From contig CAIIXF020000003.1 of assembly GCA_903813345.2 (NCBI GenBank), positions 28,163,248 through 28,227,247 on the forward strand: DNA of 64,000 nt, read 5' to 3'. Origin of the DNA: Owenia fusiformis. Taxonomy: Eukaryota > Annelida > Polychaeta > Sabellida > Oweniidae. Both the position numbers and the translations under genes were made by a program. This document shows positions 1 to 11,790 of this stretch, piece by piece; position 1 is the stretch's first letter, and each line of letters begins with the position of its first letter. The notes under the pieces are model-generated. The model ran no database searches and was not told where the DNA came from. It saw only the letters and a list, made by a program, of their open reading frames with translations.

Positions 1-1638
1 TTGGTACACTCAAGCAATGTTATTAATACATTGGTTTTAAAGGCCCTTCAGTAATACATCAATGTGAAAAGCCTTTCAATAGTATATCCCTGTTAATAGG
101 CTCTTCCATAATACATCAATGTTAAAAGGCCTTTCAGTTAAAGAACACATCTCAAAAAACTTACATTTCAATTTTTATGTCTGTGTAAAAAAGATGTAAA
201 TTATATTTTCTGAGATTTTGTAAGGTGACAGCTTTTAGATTGTAAACTGCTGAAATAGGGTGTCATGTTGTTTGTCACTCGTTAGAACTCCCATAATGCA
301 CAAGCATCTGCAGACGGATATAAACATTTGAAATTCTGCTTGAAATTCAAATACCTACAGTGTATTTACTTATGACATACTGAATATCAATCTTAAAAAA
401 TGAAGAAAAAAACATTTTGGATCGCATACCCATTGAGGATTCCAGGCAGAATTCTAGTTTCATTTTTAAAATCAATGTATTCACTTGGCAAATGCATAAT
501 GTATTGCAATATAATTGCCAATGTTTGTGTCAAACTAGAAGATGTATGTATATAATAGTTATCAATTGTACAAGCCAAAAATGTTTAAATCTGCATTTAT
601 TTTTCTTTTGAGGAGAGATGGAACATATAACTGTCAAGTTCATACAATCCAAGATTAAGAAAAATAGAATTTAAAATATGTAAGAGAGCATAATGAAGTT
701 CTCATAATTATTTTCAATGAAATATTTCAATTTACTTATTCCTTTCTATGCAGACAAGTCTGTTATTTAAATATTCAGAATATTTCACTCAACATATACA
801 TGTAAAATCCTTATACATGTAAAATATTTTAAATGAGTTAAATACAATTCCTAGTATAATCCATTGCTCATACCAATCAAAACGAAATAATAAAAAAAAA
901 TTCATAAATCGGATCGACAGTGTCTGAGATATCGCACAAGGAACACAATGAATGAGAAGTCAATGAAACTTATTGAATAAATTAATAATCATTGTATTTA
1001 TAATGTAATTTGCCTCAACAGCGAAATAATGGTTCAACAATAAAATGGATTGAGAAGTAGAATGCTATGAGATGAGTCTATTTTAAATGTACAAGTGTCA
1101 ATATGTAAATGATTTTTAAATAAAATAAATAAAAAAGAACAAAAATATTTCCCATAAATCATGTTGTGTTACTTTTTTCACCAATTATTAGGTAGGCTTC
1201 AAGTTCAATATCTAATGGGAAACTTAAGAAATATAGTTTAATCCCCTTTACTTGACCCCAGTTTTTCGAAATTTGTGACTATGAAAGCAAGCCTGAAATA
1301 TTATTTAGACCAGGTGGCTTGTTTCTATTTCCTTGTTTGAGATGGTAGGATTTGTCGGAAACAAATTAAATCCAGTTGAAATAATGTACATTGTATCATA
1401 ATTTTTCATGAAACAACTGACACATGTTTTTTGTGCAGGATCATAGTTTGTGATATTGGGGATTGTTTTCAAATGGTGAGCCTATGGAATCACCCACTCA
1501 TCCGAATCATGGTCCATCCATCTTTCAACAATTACCAGACAAATGAAGACCGCCATTCATCTGGACTAATGCTCATATTCATTTTATGGGAAAACAATTC
1601 ATTCAAAGATGAATAATATTTTGTCTCAATAAATTATT
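1..1638. other. Intergenic, no gene recognised
   Basis: No coding exon could be supported on either strand; the short open frames here look like chance. The stretch holds a degenerate tandem repeat near its start and, at about 1190-1260, a decayed relative of the GGGGAGGCATC element described at 13072. It lies downstream of the 3' end of ACSF3. Confidence 0.5.
26..145. repeat. Degenerate tandem repeat, unit about 35 bp
   Basis: Three to four diverged copies of a unit containing GGCCTTTCAGTAATACATC and AATGTTAAAA follow one another. The array may continue to the left of the window. No gene is attached to it here. Confidence 0.6.
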
Positions 1639-1644
1639 TTTATT
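1639..1644 (-). terminator. Candidate poly(A) signal of ACSF3
   Basis: AATAAA reads on the minus strand about 350 bases past the ACSF3 stop codon, a normal 3' UTR length. An overlapping AATAAA on the plus strand nearby means the assignment is only likely. Confidence 0.35.
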
Positions 1645-1990
1645 TGACATTCGCTTCATATATTTATGAGTATATCTGCCAGCAGTTTTTATAGAAATTA
1701 AACAGTTACAATATTGTCATCTAGGTCAACTTTTCCTGTCCGACTATTTTTATATAGACATACCACTTCAGGTTAATTTGAATTATCAGGGATACTTCTT
1801 GTCGTGAATATCTAAAACTGACTAGTTCTTGGGTATCTGAGTAAATGTTCATTGTGCCATGTTAATGATTTGCTTGTAACTCTCTATGCTACCTCACTCT
1901 CTCTTCTATTACCATAGTTAATGTATTATATTATACATTCACATCTTTTATATGAGTCTTTGAGCAACTTTGTTAAATGATAATACTGAA

Positions 1991-4900
1991 TTAAATACCT
2001 TTTAAATACTCTGGAAAAACATTTTTGACAATTAATTTCTTATTGACTTTCCCCATAGCATTCTTTGGTATATCGTCCATGACTTTCACAATGGATGGAA
2101 TTTGATATGATGGTAAAATGTCCGCAGCCCACTTTTTTAGAGTTTGTTGATTTATGTGTGTGCTGCCATCTTTCTGTATAATTATAGCTGCGACACGTTG
2201 GCCCCATGTCATATCTGGAAGCCCAACCACGACACAGTCTTTAATGTCTGGGTGTGTCAATAGATGGCGCTCAATGTCAAGTGCACTTATTTTGTATCCG
2301 CCACTTTTGATGATGTCAACTGAAGTCCTACCAAGAATACTATAAGCGCCAGCTTTATACATTGCTGTGTCACCTGAAACAATTTATAGGTGAACTTCAT
2401 GGGGACATTTTTACAAGAGAATAGTCAATATTCTAAATCAATGCAAAAAATTACTATAAGTAAATTTAGTAAGAAATTGCAGAAAAGGTTATGAGAAGAC
2501 AATCATAATCGGGTTGTCATTAACAGAAATTTCATAAAGTTGAGAATTTCTAAATCAATTGTAACCATGGATATAGTGACATCATAATATAAGAAAACAA
2601 TGGATATTATGAATTCTTAACTTTACAATACACAATTAATGACCCCGGCTAAATAACTTAGAACTTTTCCCATATAGACCAGGACGTTCTCTGATACTCT
2701 AGGTCTGCCTACCAGTTTTGAACCAGCCATCTTTTGAGAAGGTAGACTTTGTCGCTGTGGGATTGTTAAGATATTCCATAAAGACATTTGGTCCTTTAAC
2801 ATACAGTTCACCTGACTCATTCTCCATTCCTTTAAATACAGTAGAAACAACTAAGAATACAAATGTATATATTTTATATATATATATTTTTTAATAAATA
2901 CTCATTTATTTCTTTAAATCATTAAATAAATTTACATTGTTAATCACGGCGTAATCGCCCATAAAGGGCATTTCTACTACTATATTTTATATAGAATGAG
3001 GTCTGTTTCATGGAGTTGTCATTTATTTATCATTACATCCTTCTTTTAGAATTTTCCCCTTCTCAATACTACTTGGTATGTACTGTAACGCCTTTAGAAT
3101 ATGACAAAAAATTAAACTTGTGTCACCCCAAAATTTGGTTAAACATACAATTAACATAGAATGATGCCCCATTAAATACGATTACAGGCTCAACTTATTA
3201 CAGTTCATTAGGGAACAACATATTATTTGAACACGGCACAGTTCCACCATTTTGGCAAATGTGATTGGGTAAATTGTTAAGAAAGATTGGTAATGTATTT
3301 GTTACACTAAATGCTTTTTTGAAGTTCATGAACAAGAGTCTCCGTTTGACAACTAAGCGACAAAATAAAAAAGAATGAATAATACCTGGTTTAACACTGG
3401 TTGCTATGTGGTTCCCTTGACAACTAAGTGTATAAAATAACAAAGAATAAAAAGTACCTGGTTTAACACTGGTTGCTATGTGGTTCCCTTGACAACTAAG
3501 TGTATAAAATAACAAAGAATAAAAAGTACCTGGTTTAACACTGGTTGCTATGTGGTTACCCTGAGCGATGACATCATAACCGTTTGGATTGTAAACATTG
3601 TCTTTGGCAATACAGACCTCTACAGCTGGGAATGGCTTCCCTACAGACCCTGCAACAAAAAGTAACAACCCAATGAGATGTCAAGAGACATTTTTCAAAT
3701 TCAAACACATAAATGATCAATGTTATGAATATAGGGACAAAAATTCATGGAATTTGTTGAGGGTTAATGTAGTAGACTACTTACCTGGTATCCGTCTGCT
3801 ATTTAAAGGGTTTGTAAGTGCCATTCCAATTTCTGACATACCATAACGTTCAAGTAACATGTGACCTGTGATGTCCTTCCACCTCTCCATGATTGGTTGA
3901 GGAAGAGCGGCAGATCCACTCACCATGAGTCTAAATGTTAACAATTGTACATGTTGAAATTTGGGTTGGAGACATGTATGCAAAGTAGAGTAAATTACTT
4001 AAGTAATTCAATATGAGGCTATACTATATACATTTAAAGCCCCAATATGCTTATATTACTTCAGAAGAAAAAATGATAAAATAATCATTGAAACATGTTA
4101 CTCACACACTCAATCAAATATGATACAAAGATTGATTTGCATTAATTTTGAACCTAGAAAAAAATAATGCACATAGAAAAAAGCATTTGAAGTTCAGAGA
4201 TCTATATTGGTAGTGCACGCTCATGTTCGACAAAATGCATGTTTTAAATAACTCTTCACTTAAAAGATGGCGACACTTCTATAGAAATGAATGGATCTGT
4301 GAAACAAAAAACTTTGCCATCTTTCATTGACATTGGCAAAATCTTGATATATAAAATAGATCGAAGATGTTTTTTGATAATTTATAATCAGCATTGTTGT
4401 GGCCCGTTTGAGCTGTTTTTGATGTCCATTAAAAGATAAATAATTATTAATCTATTGGAAATACTTTGCAGTCAAAAATTAAATCTTTATTATGACAAAG
4501 AATGTTGTAATGCCTTTAAATATAAACACAAGAAAATAAAAATTGAAGAATATTGTAAATACACATAGTATGCCTTTAAATATAAACACAAGAAAATAAA
4601 AATTGTATTTGAAACAAACCGAAAATATAAAAACATTCTTTGGAACAAAGTTCCATTTGGACCAACAATTTTGATACAGACTTCACCATAAAGTTTCATT
4701 AAGTGTCCGATGATTCAGAGTAAGAGACTGATCCAATCCCTTTTATACCTGTAGGAAAATAATTATCAACAAATAAGTATCATTACCTTATTCTATTGAG
4801 ACAGGCAGATTTGACATATTCTTTGTTCAGATTGCTTGATTTGGCAAGTTTTTCATACTCATCAATCAGCAACTTGTAAATTGTTGGTACAGCCATGAAA

Positions 4901-7435
4901 AGGTTAATCCTAACTTGGTTCCCAGCAGTTATAGGGTTAACCAATTTTTCCCAGACCTTTAAGATATAGAAATATGCAAACAATCATTTATGTGTGTGTA
5001 TTTGCATCATTTTGAGTTCATGCAAAGTATTATACAATAGACATATGATCGAGGATCTACACACGACATGTAGTTCCAACTGTCTGGTACAGCCTACTCT
5101 ATTTATTGGGTAGTTAGACTAAACAAATATTTCATTAGGTGTTAAAAAATTAATCTAGTGATCATTTAAAGGTGAGAACTAGAGTAATCCAAAATTATAT
5201 ACAGGTAAGTGAATCTAACAGATTGTCTCCATTTAACTTTTATATCAAATACCAAAACTGGAATGAAAACACTCACTAGTTTAGCATTGAAGTCTGGTAG
5301 CATAACACAGGTGGCGCCACAAGACAGGGGTGTCATAAGAGCATTCACAACGCCATGTATATGATGTAGAGGTAGCACATGGAGAATGACATCAGCGCTT
5401 GTCCATCCCCATGCTTCTATCATTCCTTCAATGTTTGTGTTAAGATTGCCATAGCTTAGCACCACACCCTAGGCAATATATAGTACTATTTGAGATGGCT
5501 AAAAACTAATTGTTAAAATCAGAATTTGGTTCTTTTTCATTTTTAAAACACAGGATCCAATCCTATCCTAAGAGGGCTGATGTGAAAAATCTTGAAACCA
5601 CATATGGAAAATGACAGGTATTTCCCTTCAATATTCCAACTCTAGACAATGGTGATATTATGGCACCCAAGCTCAACATTAAGAATGATAGTAAAGTAAA
5701 AAAAGGAACAATGTTAAGAGTGTAATTCTGATGGAAAGTGGTTAATCAAAGGAGACCACCACAATAACATTGGCACAATGAATTCTGAGCATCATGTAAA
5801 ATATCATCTTCTAGCCCTTTACAATCATCAATGTACAGAAAGAGAATACTGCATAATAAGCTCATTTACAGGCAATACCTACCTTAGGTCGCCCTGTTGT
5901 CCCACTGGTATAAATAATCATTGCACGTCTGTTCCTATAACCCCCTGGTGTATGTTCAGCTATGATGTGGAATTTATTCCGCAAATCTCGATAAAGATAT
6001 AATCCATTTTCTGTTTCCTTTTCACTCAAGTAATCACTCTCCTTCAATGTCAATTTCTTTACATTTAACTTTGTGGTGATTGGATAAAGCTTTTCTGCGA
6101 GGGATTCAGTTGCTATAACAACAGCGCTTTCTGAATTTTCAATGAAATATTCCATTTCGGAGGATGGGTGGTTCTTATATAATGGAACGGCCACCCCACC
6201 TGCCATCCAAGTGGCCCACTGACACACCAAATAAGACACATCATTAGGACACAAAAATGAAACAGTTTTCTCCTCAAGGTCTTTCTCACCAACTATGTCA
6301 AGTATTTTTTGAGATAACTGGACAGATCGGCCCAGCAAGTCCTTATACAGATGGTTGCCATGGCAATCAATGAGAGCTGTTCTCTCCTGGTATTTGTCAG
6401 CTTTCAGAAAAACTGGATACGCTACAAAATAGAAAATGTTCCTTGATCAGACAATTGAACTACAAAACACTGTAGTTAGATTTATTTTTCAAGTAAAAAT
6501 CTTGATCAATGAACTTTTTGCAAATATTGTCCAGCTCTAAACTGAGGAGATTTTAATATGATTTGTGTTCAAATTTAATATAGATTATATTTTACACAAA
6601 CTGAAACAACAAGCTCTATATAATGTGACAAAATTAAACAAGGCATAACATGACAAAATCTCACCACCTGGTTGCTCACAATATCATGAGTTCAACCTTT
6701 GAATTTCTGAGGAGTAGTTGATTTTTAAAAAAATTGGTCAATTTGAAGCAAGTAGAAAAATGACCTTTTTTGACCCTGAGAAGGTCATTGAAGGTCAAAT
6801 CTAAAGTCATCTTTGAACTTCTGAGAACGTGTAGATGATTTTGAAAGAAACATTTGTCAATTTGAAGCAAGATGAAAAAGACCTTTTGACCTTGAAAATG
6901 TCATTGAAGGTCAAATCTTTTTTGACCTTGAGAATGTCATTGAAAGTCAAATCTATAGTTAGATTTGAACAGTTGAGAACTTGAAGATGATTTTCAAAAA
7001 AATATTGGTCAATTTGAAGCAAGTTAAAAACAGAATTTTTTACCTAGAGAAGGTCATTGAAGGTCAAATTTCAAATCTTAAGTCAGATTTTAACTTTATA
7101 GTCAGACTTGAACTTCTGAAAACATTACAGATGATTTTGAAAAATTGAAGTCAGTCTAAACAGTATTTGTTATTGGAAGTTGTAAGAATTTGTTACAGAC
7201 ATTACAGATGCTAACCACCAACCACCAACTGCTGTCAAAAAAACAGAGATCATAAAAATATGTCACCACTTTTTGGTGGTGACATAAAAATACCTGGGCC
7301 CTTTAATTTGCTGAAAAAACGAAATCCCAGTGGTCTGATGCCTGCTTCCTTTAGGTTCCCATGGGTACTATTGCAACTAGATGGAGTCACTAGCTTCCTT
7401 TGTATGAATCTCACACTTAGCGCAAAGAACTTCAT
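1991..7435 (-). CDS. ACSF3: Acyl-CoA synthetase family member 3 (malonyl-CoA synthetase), complete CDS, 8 exons
   Basis: Coding exons on the minus strand: 7294-7435, 5883-6421, 5277-5468, 4787-4956, 3785-3930, 3530-3649, 2713-2829, 1991-2373. Phases agree at every junction and give 602 residues; the human protein is 576. Residues 1-45 are Arg/Lys-rich with almost no acidic residue ([14 protein letters not shown]), fitting a mitochondrial presequence. ANL adenylating-enzyme motifs appear in order: [11 protein letters not shown] across exons 2-3, [55 protein letters not shown], and the C-terminal [14 protein letters not shown] with the catalytic-lysine region MGKVNKK. The family activates malonate, and methylmalonate, to the CoA thioester in mitochondria; that is family knowledge. 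The 3' end of exon 6 is tandemly triplicated together with its donor. The acceptor of exon 7 (TATTTAAAG) is weak but gives the expected junction [10 protein letters not shown]. Confidence 0.95.
3386..3529 (-). repeat. 72-bp splice-donor minisatellite after ACSF3 exon 6
   Basis: Two extra copies of a 72-bp unit follow exon 6. Each carries about 35 exon bases (encoding [10 protein letters not shown]), the donor CAG/GTA and intron sequence. The unit is 24 codons with no stop in the exon's frame, so use of a distal donor would insert in-frame repeats without changing phase. Starts of the ACCTGG motif at 3384, 3456 and 3528 set the period. Confidence 0.9.
4511..4604. repeat. Two-copy 60-bp repeat in an ACSF3 intron
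   Basis: TGCCTTTAAATATAAACACA and the A-rich sequence after it occur at 4511 and again 60 bases later. It lies in intron 4 of ACSF3 and does not touch a splice site. Confidence 0.7.
6690..7130. repeat. Degenerate tandem repeat in ACSF3 intron 1, unit about 145 bp
   Basis: Three or so diverged units share GGTCATTGAAGGTCAAATCT, TTTGAACTTCTGAGAAC, and GGTCAATTTGAAGCAAG, with a nested duplication of the GACCTTGAGAATGTCATTGA segment near 6890-6955. No exon or splice site is included. Confidence 0.75.
7190..7285. mobile_element. MITE-like fragment ending in a 26-bp perfect palindrome
   Basis: ATGTCACCAC and GTGGTGACAT form a perfect hairpin at 7260-7285. The preceding CCACCAACTGCTGTCAAAAA segment recurs before the same palindrome at 26583-26607. 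Longer relatives with terminal ATGTCAC and GACAT and an internal CACCATCTYCAAAA-TTGGAGAC segment lie at about 14858-14972 and 44254-44366. Confidence 0.7.
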
Positions 7436-7844
7436 CTGATTATTCCTGAAACATATACATTTGTTATAATATCGACCTTCAGGGCCAGGCACTATATCAA
7501 TTGGTGGCATTGGTAAATTCATGAATCGAATGTACAATTGAAGAAAAGTTTAGCACACATATGCAAATATCACTCCTCAATGGAATGGAAAGAGTGTTTA
7601 TTGTGTTAACTGTTGTATAATCTATCTACATGTACATCTTGTAATTATCACAGAATGAGTGAGAGAGTCTTTATCATAAGACTGAGATTTCTAAAATAAA
7701 AAGTGTCAAAATTTGAGTCTCAATATTTGCACTATAAAGTCTCACATTATCAGTATTTCGCATAATAAATGTACCATACTATATGTTTGACAGGTTTATC
7801 AGCATTCTACATTAAATCAAACACTAATTATATAGATAACTTAC

Positions 7845-7890
7845 ATTTAGTTGAGTCAACTTTTCACCTGTTTTAACCGGAAGTGGGATT
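7845..7890 (-). other. Candidate 5' UTR exon of ACSF3
   Basis: A good donor (AAAT/GTAAGT) on the minus strand ends a possible exon at 7845. The acceptor TTTCAG just above 7445, ten bases before the ACSF3 start codon, would receive it. The 5' end is placed only by the adjacent ETS-type sites. No transcript evidence is available. Confidence 0.45.
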
Positions 7891-7914
7891 CAGTCTGACC
7901 TTCATCTTCCGGTT
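7875..7914. promoter_or_regulatory. Pair of ETS/GABP-type sites between ACSF3 and TRIQK
   Basis: AACCGGAAGTG at 7875-7885 and the inverted CTTCCGGTT at 7906-7914 match the ETS/GABPA core. They lie between two divergent genes and beside the candidate first exon of ACSF3. GABP/NRF-2 sites are typical of promoters of nuclear genes for mitochondrial proteins, which suits ACSF3. A function is inferred from motif and position only. Confidence 0.45.
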
Positions 7915-8375
7915 CAAGGTCAGCATTTAGAGACGTTGCAGAAAACTTGAAATTCATCAATAAAACTGCTGATTCTGAGCTAAATGCTTTGTGTAAAGTA
8001 TAACTTTGTTTATCATCAATTACATACACTGTCAGTTTATTAGTTGCAATAAATCAGGACTATGAAATCTTTCAAAGTAGTCTATCTGTCAAAAAATAAA
8101 CAAACATTGGGCCATCGCCATGTCATAATCTGAAAGGAGACAAAATCACCATAAATAAGTGACACCTGGATTTTATATCACCATTTCCAGACCACGGTGA
8201 TTTGAGACTTCATACCTTCCAATAATGTCTAGATACACATCCCATAAGTTTTGCATATTTTTTCTTTTCACATGGGAAATCCTCACTTCAGCAAATCCAG
8301 GTGTCAAGTTGACAGGCCTAATTTATACATTTGAGATTTGTCCCTGCCATTCCGATAGTCTTGATTTATGTCACT

Positions 8376-8480
8376 AAAAAATTCAAAATTCTGTGATATC
8401 ATATTTGAAATCTACATGTAAAATTACATCTAGAAATGTGGTTTTAAAAAAGTGTTTATCAACTTTGAAAAAAAATTGGT
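8376..8480. repeat. Dispersed repeat, copy 1 of 3
   Basis: The run GATATCATATTTGAAATC followed by ACATGTAAAATTACATCTAG recurs, diverged, at 17566-17760 and 28156-28300. The other two copies are longer and continue through CCCATAGAGCCCA. No coding content. Confidence 0.6.
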
Positions 8481-8705
8481 ATCTTACATGTATGTGTTCA
8501 TCCTGTGTATTTATTCTTTCCTTCATGTCTTTACAGGTCACTGATGACGTAACTTCTAAATCTTGGGAATAGTTGGTGAAAAGTGATTGTTAAAACTGTG
8601 AAACACGATGAGTTTCTGTAATGAATAAACAGATGACCCAAGTGACATACAGCTAAAGATATACCATCTTAACAGGAGACCCCATAGAAAGGAGATTAAA
8701 TCAAG

Positions 8706-9655
8706 ATGGGCCGCAAAGATGCCAGCGCTACACAATCCATGCCTGTGGATCAGTACAGAAAACAAATAGGTAAAATATAGTGCAATTAATACCTGCGAGA
8801 TCAAAGTAGCCGAACCTTCTCATGGCAAAGGTATAAATTACTCTGCCTAGGCTTAGACTGTCAGAGATATAGGGAGTAGATAACTTTGTCAGAGAGATTT
8901 AACCAGAATCAAAGTGGCAAAGTACATATGAAAGTGTAGCCTTGCAAATAATTGACCTATCATTCAAATTGACTCATATTGACTAGTATTCAAATTTAGA
9001 ACTAGGTCAATGTCACCAGAAAGCATAGTTTGAATTGATTTTATTTATCATCCCCCAATGCCTGTGAAAGCAGAAAGCATCCTCAATTTACTAGATATCA
9101 GACATTTCCTTTCATTCCAGGGAAACAACAAGCAAAAAAAGATCGCAAAGAGCTTAAGTCATCTAAACAGAAGTCAGATGCCCAGAAATCTGCAATGGGA
9201 GTTAAGGTAACACATATTCAAATATTTTTCAAACATGTTATATTGTAAGTTGTATTTAATCTGAGTGGTATTTGCCGAATTGTAAAATTTTATCATTTTC
9301 CTAATTTTCATTTTCCTAATGACAAGAAACTACCCATTGGATAACATAAATATCCAACATTTAATTTTCAGAACCTGACAAAAATTAGGCAGAAGGCAAA
9401 TAGAATGATTAGGCAAAATTACCACTTACCATTATTGTGTTACTTACATGAAACATATTTTTAAGTGAATAGGCATGACCAGTGTGACCTTTCTACAGTG
9501 TATATGTACTGTATATAATACAGTGTAATATTTTCTAATTTCAGGATGTGATACTTATACTCGTGGCTTTCCTGTCCCTGGTTGTCGCCATTTATTTCTT
9601 CCTCTACATGTACCTTTCCCCCCAAGGCAATTCTCCTCACCCCAAAGGCAGCTGA
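8706..9655 (+). CDS. TRIQK: Triple QxxK/R motif-containing protein, complete CDS, 3 exons
   Basis: Exons 8706-8769, 9121-9206 and 9545-9655 join in frame to 86 residues, the same length as I recall for human TRIQK. The N-terminus MGRKDA and the block VDQYRKQIGKQ, with its successive QxxK/R motifs, are the family signature. A lysine-rich middle (residues 23-50) is followed by one hydrophobic segment, about residues 51-73 (ILILVAFLSLVVAIYFFLYM), and a short polar tail. TRIQK is described as an endoplasmic reticulum membrane protein; its function is poorly known. The exon with the start codon opens at 8676 after an AACAG acceptor, and an in-frame TAA lies just upstream of the ATG, so the start is secure. 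Transcription diverges from ACSF3. Confidence 0.92.
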
Positions 9656-10285
9656 CTTCCAAAGTCTAGACATACAACATTAAATCAAGAATATGCAACT
9701 CAAAAGTGCCACTTCAGCGTTTGACTTGTTTGTACTTATACCAAATGGAAATCTACTCAGGATATTAGATTCTTGCTAATTGTGTATTCAAGGAAAAAAG
9801 AAAAAGGAAACAGGCAGAAACAACATATGTAGCTAGTCACGAACTTGTGAACCAGTAACTAGCTAGGAACTTGCAAGTCCAGGACTAGTTACTCAAGAGG
9901 TTGTTAGGTTATGGACTCAGAATGACTTGGAATGGGAACCAACATAGATATAACCACAAATACTGTAATTGATTTAATTTGACGCCTACCATTTGGCGAT
10001 TCATCAATTTAAATTTGAATTCGTGTCAACTTACTCAAGTTGTATAGTATTTACTATTCGATATATATTTACTGAAAACCTCAAAGTAAATACCTGTCCA
10101 ATGTATGGAAAATGGCAAATTTGCCAAATTAAACCAATTAACAGTAAAATGCTTATTGTTGGTGAAGGTTTATTGACTTAAGAAGGGATGTCATGTGTGA
10201 TATTAGTCTAGTTTTATGACATCCCCATGTCACTTTTGAATAACTGAGCCTGTAGTGATTGCTATATGATAGTAACAAGGGGGCA

Positions 10286-10291
10286 AATAAA
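10286..10291 (+). terminator. Candidate poly(A) signal of TRIQK
   Basis: AATAAA lies about 630 bases past the TRIQK stop. Other AATAAA copies exist farther on (for example near 12440), so this is only the nearest plausible one. Confidence 0.3.
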
Positions 10292-10875
10292 TGATGAATG
10301 TTTATTTATACAATTTATTTTTGGATAGCAATAATAGATATGATTGTTAATATTGATTCTCCGATTTCCAAATTTAAAATACTAAAAATCATGGTTGACA
10401 TGGTAACAGTTTTCTCATAAAAAGGGACCAATTACACTAATGTTGCTATGCAAATAGAATATATACTTATAGAGGATTATTCTAGACATTGGAGACTCGG
10501 ATGAATATAAAGTAGGTCTACTCACAGACATATAAAACCGTATTTATATGTCTCTGGTCTACTGATCTCAAAAGCTTTGGGTGATAGAACATTCATAAAA
10601 TAAATGGCAGTGTAGTCAAAACATATGAACTATGCTAGCCAACTTTATAAGCTTTTATTGGCCTAAAGCCCATGGTACATCTGCACTCTCAGAGATGAGA
10701 CTAGTTAAAAACTGTTAGTGTATAATTTTGTATAGATGTCACCCCAGAATAACATGTAGAAAATGGGAATATGGGAAAATGAAGTTCAGTCCCAGTAGTT
10801 CAGTTCAGTGGTAAGTGATGACATATTATTATATGATGCCTTGTTAAAGTTATTGTTACACTAAGTTACCGTTAC

Positions 10876-11790
10876 GGGTTAACCCAACTAATTGTTATAA
10901 CATGCGTATTCCCATACAAACGATCTGTCTTCAAGAGAAAACTAAGATTTGTGGACATGTTTTGCTATCATTGCATCATACCCCAGTATGTCCTCTGTCA
11001 GTCAAAAAAGTTTGAATCAAAACTACCCACGAAAATCAAAAGATCTCACCTGTTGAAGACGCCATCTATAGAAAATGTCAAAAAATGTCATTCTGATTTT
11101 GACAGATGGAGGCAGGTCAAAAAGGTCAAATTTTTTAAAGAAAATGCACCTTAATCACATCAAATCATGTCTCAGAGTTGGTCCACACATACACTTTTTC
11201 ATTCATGTACTTACCAAAATCCAACCACTGGTGATGCTAATGTAATTACAATAATTGGACTATATTTTTGTTTTTATAATGCCATCTATTCATCTTCCCA
11301 CTCGGCGGAAGGATCTAATGGTTGTGTGTCTCCTAATAGGGTTAACCCAACTAATTGTTATAACATGCGTATTCCCATACAAACGATCTGTCTTCAAGAG
11401 AAAACTAAGATTTGTGGACATGTTTTGCTATCATTGCATCATACCCCAGTATGTCCTCTGTCAGTCAAAAAAGTTTGAATCAAAACTCCCCACGAAAATC
11501 AAAAGATCTCACCTGTTGAAGACGCCATCTATAGAAAATGTCAAAAAATGTCATTCTGATTTTGACAGATGGAGGCAGGTCAAAAAGGTCAAATTTTTTA
11601 AAGAAAATGCACCTTAATCACATCAAATCATGTCTCAGAGTTGGTCCACACATACACTTTTTCATTCATGTACTTACCAAAATCCAACCACTGGTGATGC
11701 TAATGTAATTACAATAATTGGACTATATTTTTGTTTTTATAATGCCATCTATTCGTCTTCCCGCCGATCTAATGGTTGTGTGTCTCCTAC
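10876..11790. repeat. 463-bp tandem duplication
   Basis: 10876-11338 and 11339-about 11790 are nearly identical. Differences are few, for example AAACTACCC versus AAACTCCCC, and a short deletion near the end of the second copy after ATTCGTCTTCCC. Open frames inside are duplicated in step and resemble no known protein. It is intergenic, downstream of TRIQK. Confidence 0.93.

Noticed and set aside
2623-2850. 75-residue minus frame as a separate gene
   Set aside because: It is an out-of-frame reading of ACSF3 exon 7, whose true frame ([14 protein letters not shown]...) matches the family and neighbouring phases.
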